DNA from: Hansfordia pulvinata
Lineage: Eukaryota; Ascomycota; Sordariomycetes; Xylariales
Assembly (NCBI GenBank): GCA_006538405.1
Contig: BJKQ01000002.1
Location: forward strand, 2,666,001-2,730,000
DNA length: 64,000 nt
Direction: 5' to 3'
Shown here: positions 49,301-59,055 of the stretch, one piece after another
Position numbering within the stretch: position 1 is the first letter of the stretch
Layout: every line of letters starts with the position of its first letter
The notes under the pieces: generated by a model
What the model saw: only the letters and a program-made list of their open reading frames with translations
What the model was told of the DNA's origin: nothing
Databases searched by the model: none
Made by a program: the position numbers and the translations under genes

Positions 49301-50045
49301 TGGTGTCAGGGTCTACGAGAGTGTCTGGATATGCACAAGCAGAGGCGGGGTTGTATGTGGGCGTGGGTGGTGTAGCGGATACTGGTGGTGTATCTGGTTG
49401 CAGGCGCTGGTGATGTTGTTGTTGTTGACGAACGTATGCTGGTGAGGCGTCGCCGTCGGCTGCTTGCGGCGGCGGCGTCAGGCAAGGGAAGGCTTCAGTC
49501 AGGGCGTAGTCAACCGTAATGGCTCGGGGGCTCCCGGTCTCCGTTGTTGGCGTGCCCGGTTTGGCAGCAGCAGGCTGGAGGCCGCCTTTGTTGTTCTGGG
49601 CGGCAACGGTGACGGTGACGGTGTTGCTGCTGGTCCTGGTGGCCTTAAGAGAGGTAGTATGGGCATTACCTGCGCCGGACGAGGCGGTGGCTCCGTTGGC
49701 GCCACCATCCAAGACGGTCGAGATGGTGGGCGTGCGGGCAGCAGTGGCAGGGTCGGCGGCGGCGGCGGCGGCGGCGCGGCCCTGAGTCAGGCTGCTTTCA
49801 GAGGCGCATCCCTGCCGTTGTCTAGGGGATTGGCCCTCTGTGCCGCCGTTTTCGGCCTTAGGCCAGCCACCAATTTCCGCGCCGCCGCTGGTCTGGACCG
49901 TCGTCCCCTTTTCCTGGGCAACCCCGCCATCCGTCCGCGCCTCCGTCCGCGCCTCCGTCCGCGCTTCCGTCGCCGTCTCATTACTCGTGCTGGTGCTGGT
50001 GCTCTCCGCCTTGCCACCCATTGTTCTCTTGAAGAACCCGTACAT
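46371..50045 (-). CDS. Alpha-actinin with long N-terminal extension
   Basis: This actin cross-linker acts at septa and in contractile actin rings of fungi. Exons are 50045-48550, 48473-48407, 48340-47361 and 47271-46371, giving 1147 aa. The core begins near residue 481 (KWINVQQKTFTKW-LNTKIAVRG). Two calponin-homology domains follow (about 481-710, including LLIHLLECLSNESLG and TAKEGLLLWCQRKT), then a spectrin-like helical rod, then EF-hands from about residue 962 (FRHFDRDDSNSLSELEF). A Gly/Ser/Ala-rich end closes the protein. The first about 480 residues are disordered: TEAR repeats, Ala runs, a poly-Thr tract encoded by GGT/AGT triplets near 49249-49305, and SP/PP-rich stretches. All splice phases agree across the CH1 domain, so the extension belongs to the same frame. 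Where translation really starts is less certain. Confidence 0.93.
49249..49305 (-). repeat. ACC/ACT triplet repeat encoding poly-Thr
   Basis: A run of GGT and AGT triplets on the plus strand encodes an almost pure threonine tract in the alpha-actinin N-terminal extension. It is probably variable in length among strains. Confidence 0.85.
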
Positions 50046-52967
50046 GGCGGCGATGGATGGGGCGTGGTTCGTCTGGTCTGTTTGACACCCACAGACAGCA
50101 TGGACGTCCCGACTTGTGACTGGCTGCAGGGCGCGAGTCAATCGGCAGACAGGACCACGATGGAGCCTGATCAAATAGCCGCGATGGCTCTGGCGCTGCA
50201 GGGGTTCGCTGCACGTCTGCCGTCCCCGCCGCGGCGCGACGGATACGAGCCGACAGATGATTGACGGTTGATGATGGTGTCCACTGTCCAGATGATGATC
50301 TGGACTGGTGCAAGCCGCTCAACGACCGACCGGCCCAATGGGGGTTGTGGCCTGATATCGGCGGGTGGTACTCGTAAGTGTCGTGAAAGGGTGTATCCAA
50401 TGTAGTATGATAATGCCTTATGAGGTTCCATCAATGGCTGCAGGACGACTCAGGTCCCTCCGTATCGTGTCGTCTCAGCGTGGACGGTGATATCAAGAGC
50501 GGTCCGTTTCCAGCCGGCCGTCTCGAACTCTGACAGGTTGTGTTGTCAGCACGGGTACTCGTACCTGAGCCAGGTTGATGAGTGCCGGGGGGGCGGGTAA
50601 TGAGGCTCAAAGAGCGAGCTGTCGACAAAGAATGGGGACCGGTAATCAAATCTGGGTGGTTTTTTATTTTATTTTTGTTCTGCCAGCGTTCGTGCCACCC
50701 AACCGCGCGTTCTTCAGGCCCAAAAAGCAATCAGGGCAACGAACCACCCAGCCCAGCCGGACGCGGCAACGCCATGTTCAAGTACTCTCGGCGTTCTCGT
50801 GTTCGCCGCCCACCGCCGCCGCGGCTGCTCCACCGCGCCTCCGAGGGTCCGTCACGATCAGTCTGTCATCAGTCTGTCTGGGGTCGTCTGTAAAACACCA
50901 TCACGCGCCGCCCCTTGTCGCCCGTCCGGTTGGCGCCCCGGGGCCATCCATCACGGCCTCTACTTGCTGCGCCGCGTCGTCCACCTGAAACAAACCCTCC
51001 TGTCGACGACTGACCGGGTTGCTGTCGCTCACAGATGCGCCGTGGGGTGAAGGGTACTTACTCGTAAGGGGCAGGGAGGGTGGCTCGCACCACGAAAACG
51101 GACGAGTGTCCGTAAGTCAACCTAAGTTATTAGTGGGCGCATTGATCACCCTGATCCCATCTGGCCCCCCTCCCCGAACGTAGGGTGGGTGCGTTCTCGC
51201 GCGGGACTCACTTTAAAACTGCCTACCAGGCACGCAGCTGGGCTGTGCAGTTGTTTTTTCTCATGCGACCGCTGTCGATCTCCGGGGCGCGCATGGTTCC
51301 GGGCCCCTGTCCGGCACTCGAGGTACGGAGTAGATGAGCCCGCGCCAGCACGGTCGCAGTCCAGTCCTCGCGTGCTACGAGTACTCGTATCTTTGGAGGC
51401 GCCGGCACGCCTGGCCAAGTGTTCATACGACCACTCGTAGGTACGCGTACAGATAAGTACTCGCGCTGCGAGCCCGTCTGCGATCCGACTTATTAATAGG
51501 CGACTCGCTCGCTGCAGCTGCTGTCATTCGCCCGCAACGGCGTTTCACCTTTTCTGGAGAGGGGCCGCGGTGGCAGTGTTGAACACCCTCCGTTCGTCCA
51601 TGGGTGCAGCCGGTTGAGCCTTTCGGCGCGTTGTTTAAATGGGTTGCATAAATTGCCCGGGGTCATCTCTGACAACCCCGGTCTCAAGTGCCTCATCATG
51701 AAGCTGCAACGGCCATGCCGCTCATGCTAAAAAAAAAAAAAATTGAGGAGTGCCTTGACTACTGGCTTGGTCTCGTTGCCTTGGATTCGGTCAGTACGGA
51801 TGCGACATTGCCTCTCTCTTGAGATACTCAAGAATGGTGGCTGCCTGATTACCTTGGATGAAGCGGCGGGTGACAGTCAGAATCAGCTGAAAACAAGGGC
51901 GATAGACATACTGGGCACATATTAATGGATACGGCTGAGTTTCGAGTCAGATCAATAAGAAAGAAAGATGAGAAGAAAGGAAAGAAAAAAAAAAAAAGGT
52001 AAGGAAAAGAGACGGGCGTGTTCCTCCCTCACACTGCAGTGGCTGTCAGATTGTGTGGCCAGCTGAAATCCTACCAAGGTAGCCACCACCACCACGGACG
52101 GAATCACTCCCCTCTCTTATAATTGGTCTATATAGAAGTCGAGGGCCAAGCGGAGTGGACGGGTATACATAAAGGCTTCGCAAAAAGTCTCGTCAGTCGT
52201 CAGCAACGTGAGCGGGTTCGCAAGGACACGGACTGAATGGCAGCGTACGACTAGATGACTAGAGAGTCATCTCAAGCTGCCTGTCCACACACTGGCTTGG
52301 CGGAGGTTGAGTAGTGTTCATGCCCTACTGCAAGAGAAACACGGTCAAGTCGGCGTGAGATGACGACGCCGGGAGTGGCCGGGAAACAAAGAAAGGACCG
52401 TCGAGCACTCCGGCACCCAAAATGGAGGGTATTTCGCACGCGACGGCAGTGTAGAACGCACCTAGAAGTCTAGAAGGATAGCCTGAACCCCGGCAAGACA
52501 GTCATGAGGCTTCTGACGAGAGCCGCCGGCGGTTGGAGCGGTCTGCGCATGGTTGCGGACAAGTTCAGTAGCGCAATGGTTCGTCGTCAGGACAGTCAGA
52601 GGACGAAGCGGGCATCTCCGCTGTACTCGTCACAGCAGAGGGGTTCCTCCGACCAGCAGCAGCATTCATACGAATAGGTATCGAGTCGCTCTCGGAGTCG
52701 GTCGTGGGGTGTGGGGCAGAGAGAGAGAGAGAGAGACTCGGCCCTTTATTTCGGGGCCGACGCTGGTTACAGCCGCCTCGAATTGATTTCTTTATCTTAT
52801 CCCACGCCACCTCTTCCGCCTTCGCTGCCGGCCGCCTTCACCCCCTCCGCGTCCCGACCCCCGACGCCGACCACGACTCCGACTCCGACTCCCACCCGCG
52901 ACGCCGGGCGCCCATTGAGCCTCGAAAGACGAAACCCACAAGAAAAGCCACCCCCCTCCCGCCCGCC
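50046..52967. other. Intergenic, divergent promoter region (2.9 kb)
   Basis: No gene is supported between alpha-actinin (-) and the dehydrogenase (+). It contains palindromes GGTACTCGTACC at 50554-50565 and TACGAGTACTCGTA at 51376-51389, A runs near 51731 and 51986, and a GA dinucleotide run near 52719-52736 about 230 bp before the next start codon. The segment at about 51700-52300 is AT-richer. Confidence 0.5.
51376..51389. repeat. Perfect 14-bp palindrome TACGAGTACTCGTA
   Basis: An exact inverted repeat with no spacer, belonging to the dispersed GTACGAGTAC motif family seen across the intergenic parts of this window. Confidence 0.85.
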
Positions 52968-54670
52968 ATGGCGTGCCGATCCAAGCTCGCGCCCGCTCTG
53001 CGCACCGCCGCCACGGCCGCCGCCTCGGCCCCGCGGGTCGCCCGTCCCGCCACCTCCGTCGCCGGCCGCCGCCTGGCCACCGCGTCCTCCGCTTCTTCCT
53101 CGAGCAGCAGCAGCTGCAGCTGCAGCAGCCGCTGCTTCAGCACGAGAGCCCCCGCCCGCGCCGCCGCCGCCGCCGCCGCCACCAAGTTCACCACCGACTC
53201 GTACCCCGAGGTCAAGCGCGACGAGCGCTTCGCCGAGCTGACCCCCGGCCACGTCGCCCGCTTCCGCGAGCTGCTGGGCGGCAAGGACTCGGCCGTCGTC
53301 GACGGCGTCACCGCGCCCGACGCCGCCGCCGCCGACGAGGACCTCGAGCCCTTCAACGGCGACTGGATGCGCAAGTACCGCGGCCACTGCCGCCTCGTCC
53401 TCAAGCCCGGCTCCACCGACGAGGTCAGCGCCGTCCTGCGCTACGCCCACGAGCAGTCCCTGGCCGTCGTGCCCCAGGGCGGCAACACGGGCCTCGTCGG
53501 CGGCTCCGTCCCCGTCTTCGACGAGATCGTCATCAACACCAGCCGCATGAACCGCATCCGCCACTTCGACGACGTCAGCGGCGTCCTCGAGGTCGACGCC
53601 GGCGTCGTCCTCGAGGTCGCCGACCAGTTCCTCGCCGACCGGAGCTACATCTTCCCCTCGACCTCGGCGCCAAGGGCTCGTGCCAGATCGGCGGCAACGT
53701 CGCCACCAACGCCGGCGGCCTGCGCCTGCTGCGCTACGGCAGCCTGCACGGCAACGTCCTCGGCATCGAGGCCGTCCTGCCCGACGGCACCGTCCTCAAC
53801 GACCTCAGCCGCCTGCGCAAGGACAACACCGGCTACGACCTCAAGCAGCTCTTCATTGGCGGCGAGGGCACCATCGGCATCATCACCGCCGTCACCGTCC
53901 AGTGCCCCCGCCGCTCCAGCGCCGTCAACGTCGCCTTCCTCGGCGTCGACTCGTACGCCAAGATGCTCGAGGCCTTCAAGGAGGCCAAGACGCAGCTCGG
54001 CGAGATCCTGTCCGCCTTTGAGCTCATGGACGCCCGCAGCCAGGACCTCGTCCACCGCGTCAAGGGCTCCAAGCGGCCCCTCGACGACCGCTACCCCTTC
54101 TACTGCCTCATCGAGACCAGCGGCTCCGTCGCCGAGCACGACGCCGAGAAGCTCGAGCGCTTCCTCGAGGACGTCATGGGCCGCGAGATCGTCTCCGACG
54201 GCGTGCTGGCCCAGGACGAGACCCAGCTGCGCGCCCTGTGGTCCCAGCGCGAAGGCATCACCGAGTGCGTCAGCCACTTTGGCGGCGTCTACAAGTACGA
54301 CGTCTCCATCCCCCTGGCCGACCTGTACCGCCTCGTCGACGATACCCGCGCCCGCCTCGACGGCCTCGGCCTGATCGGCGACGACCAGCCCGTCGTCGAC
54401 GTCGTCGGCTACGGCCACATGGGCGACGCCAACCTGCACCTCAACGTCGCCCTGCGCCGCTACGACAAGCGCGTCGAGGAGGCCCTCGAGCCCTTCGTCT
54501 ACGAGTGGATCGCCGGCGTCCGCGGCAGCATCAGCGCCGAGCACGGCCTCGGCTTCGCCAAGAAGAACTACATTGGCTACAGCCAGAGCGAGACCAAGAT
54601 CGCCCTCATGCGCCAGATCAAGAACCTCTACGACCCCAAGGGTATCATGAACCCTTACAAGTACATTTAG
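52968..54670 (+). CDS. DLD2: Mitochondrial D-2-hydroxyglutarate / D-lactate dehydrogenase (frame broken)
   Basis: This FAD-linked oxidase of the D2HGDH/Dld2 family oxidises D-2-hydroxyglutarate or D-lactate in mitochondria. It is a single exon of about 567 aa. The N-terminus is rich in Arg, Ala and Ser ([20 protein letters not shown]), a good mitochondrial targeting sequence. The FAD-binding domain has [16 protein letters not shown] near residue 170, [12 protein letters not shown] and [20 protein letters not shown]. The C-terminal oxidase domain has [14 protein letters not shown] and [12 protein letters not shown]. The frame shifts at the CCCC run at 53654-53657. One additional C yields the expected [12 protein letters not shown] junction in the most conserved part of the family. 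This looks like a sequence error rather than a decayed gene, since everything downstream is intact. Confidence 0.9.
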
Positions 54671-55376
54671 ATGGGAGGGCCCGGGGGGAAGGATGGGTGT
54701 CACAGGTTGTTGTAGGCTACAAGAAGAATCGCCGATATACGTCGAAAAGAAAAACATTTCAAAGCTGTAAACTTCCCGTCCTTTCTATGATCCATGCTTC
54801 CACTTGTGACCCACAGCACTCAGCCCAGGATTTGCTCTTGCTGTCCATGGCAAGCCAGTAGTTTTCGCTGCCACTTATGAGGCGTAAATTCGAAAATTCA
54901 CTAAGGCTGGCGATTAGGTGAATGACACAAATCGCCAGCCACCGACGACAGCGGGCGTGTAAGAGTATACATTGGTTGTGATGAGGAATGACATACTCGT
55001 AGAGCGATATACCAGACAGGACGGAAGGTCTACATACTGTATGTTGCTGCTCAATACACACAAACAGCACAGTGCATATGCTGTGCTTTTTTTGAGTAGA
55101 CTGCTAAAATAAGTTACCACGCAGGGGCGATAAGATAAGCTGAAATTTGTTTTCCAGCGCAAAGCGTAGCAGGCGGTAGCAGAGCAGAGCTTGGCAGCCG
55201 GACCGAGCAGCGAGCGCATCATCGACTCATCGACCGCCGCAGTCTCCGAGCCTGAGGCAAAACACCACTGTCACTGCCTGCCCAGCCATCCATCGCCATC
55301 GCCACCACAATACTCACACACTCACGCCCACGCCCACGACCTCACCCCGCCTCACCTCATACCACTTCACATCACA
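54671..55376. other. Intergenic between two plus-strand genes
   Basis: This is the 3' region of the dehydrogenase and promoter of TIM8. It is AT-richer in the middle, with CA-rich sequence just before TIM8. No other feature is seen. Confidence 0.5.
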
Positions 55377-55827
55377 ATGGACTCCATCTCCGAGAACGCG
55401 CTGTCGGCGCTCAACGACAACGACAAGAACGAGCTGCGCACGTTCCTCAAGAACGAGGAGCAGAAGGCGCGCATACAGTCCAGTACGTGACGTCCCACCT
55501 CCCTTCCAAGACTGCCCCGTCGATGGGCACAGGTCCCCGACTCGTACACAAGCTACCATGCACCCAATGCATGCCTTGCCCGCCATGACGCCATACGAGC
55601 ACTGCAGCAGCAGCAGCAACATGAAAAAACCCAAGCTGACATTTCCCCTCGCCCGCGCCGCAGCCGTCCACTCCCTGACCGACACGTGCTTCAAGAAATG
55701 CATCACCGGCTCCATCAAGAACGGCAAGCTCGACAGCACCGAGAACGCCTGCATGACCAACTGCACCGAGCGCTTCCTCGACGCCAGCTCTCTCACCCTC
55801 AAGTACCTCCAGTCCATGCGCCAGTAA
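55377..55827 (+). CDS. TIM8: Mitochondrial import chaperone Tim8
   Basis: Tim8 is a small Tim chaperone of the intermembrane space that works with Tim13 to carry hydrophobic inner-membrane precursors. Exons are 55377-55482 and 55664-55827 (donor GTACGT, acceptor CGCAG), giving 89 aa. The twin CX3C motifs are CFKKC (C44/C48) and CMTNC (C65/C69), spaced by 16 residues as in the family. The start MDSISENALSALNDNDKNEL and the ERFLDASSLTLKYLQ end match Tim8 better than Tim9, 10 or 13. The 181-nt intron is longer than most here. Confidence 0.94.
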
Positions 55828-56545
55828 AGGGGTGGTGAAAGGAAAGCGGCGGCGTCAGGGAGCGGGAACGGCATGGTCAGAAACCGCGCGGCTTCCTCCT
55901 GACACGCGCCTTACGGGGGGGAAAGATTAGGAATCATGACGCTCTTCACCCATGCGGTATCGCGTCCGGGGACGGGGGGTTTAAAGATGACACGGGAATG
56001 ATGCTGTTTTGTACAGATACCACAGCCAGCGGCCTGATGACCTCCTGGATTATGATGTAAGAATATCCATATGTAAATGCCATGCATATATAAGTATTGA
56101 GTGCCTACTTGGCGAACGGTCGATAGACAGCCCCCGCGACCTGTGTCTTGCAAAGACGTTGCGTCTTTCTCTTAGTTACCAACACATTCATGCTGTCGAA
56201 GAAACGGCAGGATTGGCAACGGGAAACAATATCTTTGCTACATGCAGACTCTCCTACTGAATGGGTCCCTCATCACAACGCGTCATACACATTCACCAGG
56301 AAGAGAAGCAGTTCTCGGAGGGCGGAAATAGTCAACTTTTTGGTGTTTCCATTGATCTCATAAAGCCCGCCCCTAGGCAAACGCCGTACTGAATGCAAAA
56401 CCCGTCCATTGCCGCGGCGCGGGGGCGTGGTGTAAGATTTTGTTCTTCACGACACAACCCATCCCGGCCGGCAGATGGATGCCCAATTCCGTTGGTGCCC
56501 TTTTTTTCATTTACTTGTCGTCATCGCCTAGCTCTTTGTCAAAGC
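55828..56545. other. Convergent 3' intergenic region
   Basis: This lies between the stops of TIM8 (+) and the uL23 gene (-). It is AT-rich in the middle, and no feature is supported. Confidence 0.5.
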
Positions 56546-57460
56546 TTAGACGAGGGACAGGCGGGTGGCGGCAATGTCGAGAGCGTCGACATCGGCAGTC
56601 AGGCGGCAGTAAGCCTTCTTGGAGCCGTCGGGGCTGTGGGGAAGAGGTCAGTTTTCTGGCAACACGAGAGCAAGGGCTCGGCGCCAGCGCCGCGCAGGAA
56701 GGAATGATAACATACCGGACCAGGGTGTTGATCTTGACGCAGTCAATGTCGTAAAGCGTCTTCAGGGCCAGCTTGATCTGGGCCTTGTTGGCCTTGATGT
56801 CGACGATGAAGACCAGGGTGTTGTTCTCCTCGATCTTCTTCATGGCGCTCTCGGTGTTGAGGGGGTGGATGACGATCTTGTGCTCGTCCAGGCGAGGCTC
56901 GTGGGGATCGACTTGCGGTGGTACTTGGGGGCGCGCGACAGCTGCAGGGTCTTGGGGCGGTGGAAGCTGGTGTTCTGTCTGATCTTGCGCTTGGCCTGGG
57001 AGTTGGTCTGTGGTGGGATGTCATGTCAGCGACTTGCTCTGTTCAGCTGTGGCATGCCCGGCGCGACAGCAATTCCTGCTCAAGACAGGCAGTCGAAATC
57101 GAGTAGAGGCTTGCGATAGGAGCGGATCTGTTCATCACTTACACCCTTGAGAGCGGCCTTGGCAGCAGCGCTGGCCTGCTTCATGCCCTTGGGCTTAGAG
57201 CCGGGGCCTCCTGTGGTAAAAGTACATGCATCAGCAATCGCTCTTGCTAGAACTCGCAAAATCTGCTGCAGCTAGATGCATTCGTCGGAAGGCGCTCCAT
57301 CGCGGAAAAATGAGCGGGCCGTTTTTCGCGGGACGGGCGCTCTTCGTCGGCCTGTCCATCATTGTTGCGCAGGTTCTTTCGCTTGTTGGCGGAGCGGGGA
57401 AGGCTTTCGCTTTCCCGCGAAGGGGTGGTATCAAGTACCTTTGGTAGGCTTGGGTCCCAT
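56546..57460 (-). CDS. RPL25: 60S ribosomal protein uL23 (L25/L23a; frame broken)
   Basis: This large-subunit protein sits at the polypeptide exit tunnel. Exons are 57460-57439, 57210-57143, 57007-56716 and 56633-56546, about 156 aa. Donors are GTACTT, GTAAGT and GTATGT, and acceptors are all CACAG. The Lys-rich N-terminus ([20 protein letters not shown]) and the core [34 protein letters not shown] and [11 protein letters not shown] are diagnostic. The frame breaks in exon 3 at GGGG, 56903-56906 (CCCC on the coding strand). One more C gives [20 protein letters not shown], the universally conserved sequence. An essential, normally single-copy ribosomal gene is very unlikely to be truly broken, so this is best read as a sequence error. 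The multi-intron 5' end is typical of fungal ribosomal protein genes. Confidence 0.95.
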
Positions 57461-57972
57461 TTTGTCGACTGGTTGGTGATGATCCGCGGGGTTGCTGGTC
57501 GGGGGCGGCGGCGCTGGGCGTTGGGCGTTGGGCGGTTGAGGTAGTAATGTTTAGACTGCGGAGGGCGAAATTATCACGATAGTATTTCCCGCGAATTGTT
57601 CAAAAATGCCAAACTCTGGTGGGCGGTCTTTTGTGGAGATCGCTTAGGGTCACGGGGCGATAGCGGGCGAAATCTTTATCTTATCTTATCTGGGCGCGCT
57701 CGGACCATTGGAGGTATCCCAGGTCAGCTGATCTACGAGTAGCCTTGCGAGTTTGGGGCCTGAGCTAGCTCTGGACAGTGTGAGCAGACCCCCAAAGTGC
57801 AGTTCATGACACGGCTCTTACTGTATCTCACTGCCGATATTTCACCAGCTACACCGTATGTGATGCATCCCTGCCTCCACAGAAACTCTTGATATCTTGA
57901 CGCCGCGCCCACGCTACATCACCTTAAACTCGATAATGACCCAGGGTTCGTCCCTGTGATCAGGCAATCATC
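57461..57972. promoter_or_regulatory. Shared divergent promoter, uL23 / BMT2
   Basis: Only 512 bp separate the start codons of a ribosomal protein gene and a 25S rRNA methyltransferase gene. The sequence includes an AT-rich TATCTTATCTTATCTG stretch near 57673-57690 and GGGCGTTGGGCGTTGGGCGG direct repeats near 57514-57533. No perfect RRPE or PAC element was seen. Confidence 0.5.
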
Positions 57973-58860
57973 ATGGGTGGTCTGAAGAAGAAACAGCCGT
58001 CGAAGAGCCTGTCGCAAGGCCGGCCGCCAACAGTTCAGCGCCCGAAATCCATCTCGCGCAAGGCAACGAAAGCCCTCATCAACTCGCATCATCTGCTGGA
58101 GAAGAAGAAGGCCCAGGCTATTGCCAAGGGAGACAAGGCCGCCGAAGCGCAAATCGATGCGGAGATTGTCAAGCTGGGAGGCATCGAGAGGTACCAGCAG
58201 GCCAGCTTGCAAGGTCAGCGAAGCGACCGTGGGGGAGACAGCTCCCGTGTCTTGATGGAATGGCTTGAGCCCTTCCTGGCCACAGACGAGGAACGTGGGA
58301 GCCTGCGAATGCTCGAGGTCGGTGCGCTCAGCACTTCCAACGAGTGCTCGCGGCGTGGGATCTTTGATATCCAGAGGATAGACCTGAACAGCCAGAGCGA
58401 AGGGATCCTGCAACAAGACTTCATGGCGCGGCCGTTGCCCAAGGACTCTATGGAACAGTTCGACATCATCAGCCTATCGCTCGTGCTCAACTTCGTGCCC
58501 GATGCGGCAGGACGGGGACAGATGCTCCTCAGGACGCTCGACTTCCTCTTGGAGCAGCCGGGCGTCGGTGCAAGCTCCGAGAAGAGCAGGTTCTTTCCAA
58601 GCCTCTTCCTGGTCCTGCCGTCTCCCTGCGTCACCAACTCTCGGTATATGGACGAGGAACGCTTGGAGAACATCATGAACGCCATCGGGTATGCCAAAAC
58701 GGCAACCAAATTGACCCAGCGGCTGGTGTACTACCTATGGACCCGAACCGCATCTACGCCCGCGAAACGCAACGCTTTCAAGAAGACTGAGCTCCGATCA
58801 GGTGGCTCCAGGAACAACTTTGCCGTTACTCTCCCTGCCTCGGCCGCCTCAACCGGATGA
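57973..58860 (+). CDS. BMT2: 25S rRNA adenine-N1 methyltransferase Bmt2
   Basis: In yeast this nucleolar SAM-dependent enzyme makes m1A at position 2142 of 25S rRNA. It is a single exon of 295 aa. The Lys/Arg-rich N-terminus (MGGLKKKQPSKSLSQGRPPT) suits nucleolar targeting. A helical region contains GGIERYQQASLQGQR. The SAM-binding strand is LRMLEVGALSTSNECS, followed by IQRIDLNSQSEGILQQDF and FDIISLSLVLNFVPDAAGRG, all signatures of the Bmt2 family. FLVLPSPCVTNSRYM and FAVTL near the end complete it. It stands tail to tail with the SDR gene, with 195 bp between stops. Confidence 0.95.
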   Translation: MGGLKKKQPSKSLSQGRPPTVQRPKSISRKATKALINSHHLLEKKKAQAIAKGDKAAEAQIDAEIVKLGGIERYQQASLQGQRSDRGGDSSRVLMEWLEPFLATDEERGSLRMLEVGALSTSNECSRRGIFDIQRIDLNSQSEGILQQDFMARPLPKDSMEQFDIISLSLVLNFVPDAAGRGQMLLRTLDFLLEQPGVGASSEKSRFFPSLFLVLPSPCVTNSRYMDEERLENIMNAIGYAKTATKLTQRLVYYLWTRTASTPAKRNAFKKTELRSGGSRNNFAVTLPASAASTG

Positions 58861-59055
58861 GACCATTGTCCAAGCTTGGCTCCAGCAGCCCACTCGCTCG
58901 CCAAACGGTCACCCGGAACTTGATGCGGGCTGACGAGTATCCAAGGGGAACAAGGCCACACTTGCATGCTCTGCCAAATAGCCATCGGCAAGCACAGACC
59001 TGCGTGCAGCAGCAGCCTGCAGGAAGGACGAGCTGCCCGCCGCTTCATCGGCGAC

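Noticed and set aside
49464..50264. 266-codon plus-strand frame over the alpha-actinin first exon
   Set aside because: Gly/Arg-rich shadow. The minus-strand frame continues in phase into the calponin-homology domain.
52968..54670. Calling the D2HGDH/Dld2 gene, the VPS9-domain gene, uL23 and the Lys-rich gene pseudogenes
   Set aside because: Each has only one- or two-base-run lesions in C/G homopolymers and is otherwise intact with conserved motifs and splice sites, so sequence error is more likely.
53645..54757. 370-codon minus-strand frame opposite the D2HGDH/Dld2 gene
   Set aside because: Antisense shadow of GC-rich codons. The sense strand carries clear FAD-oxidase motifs.
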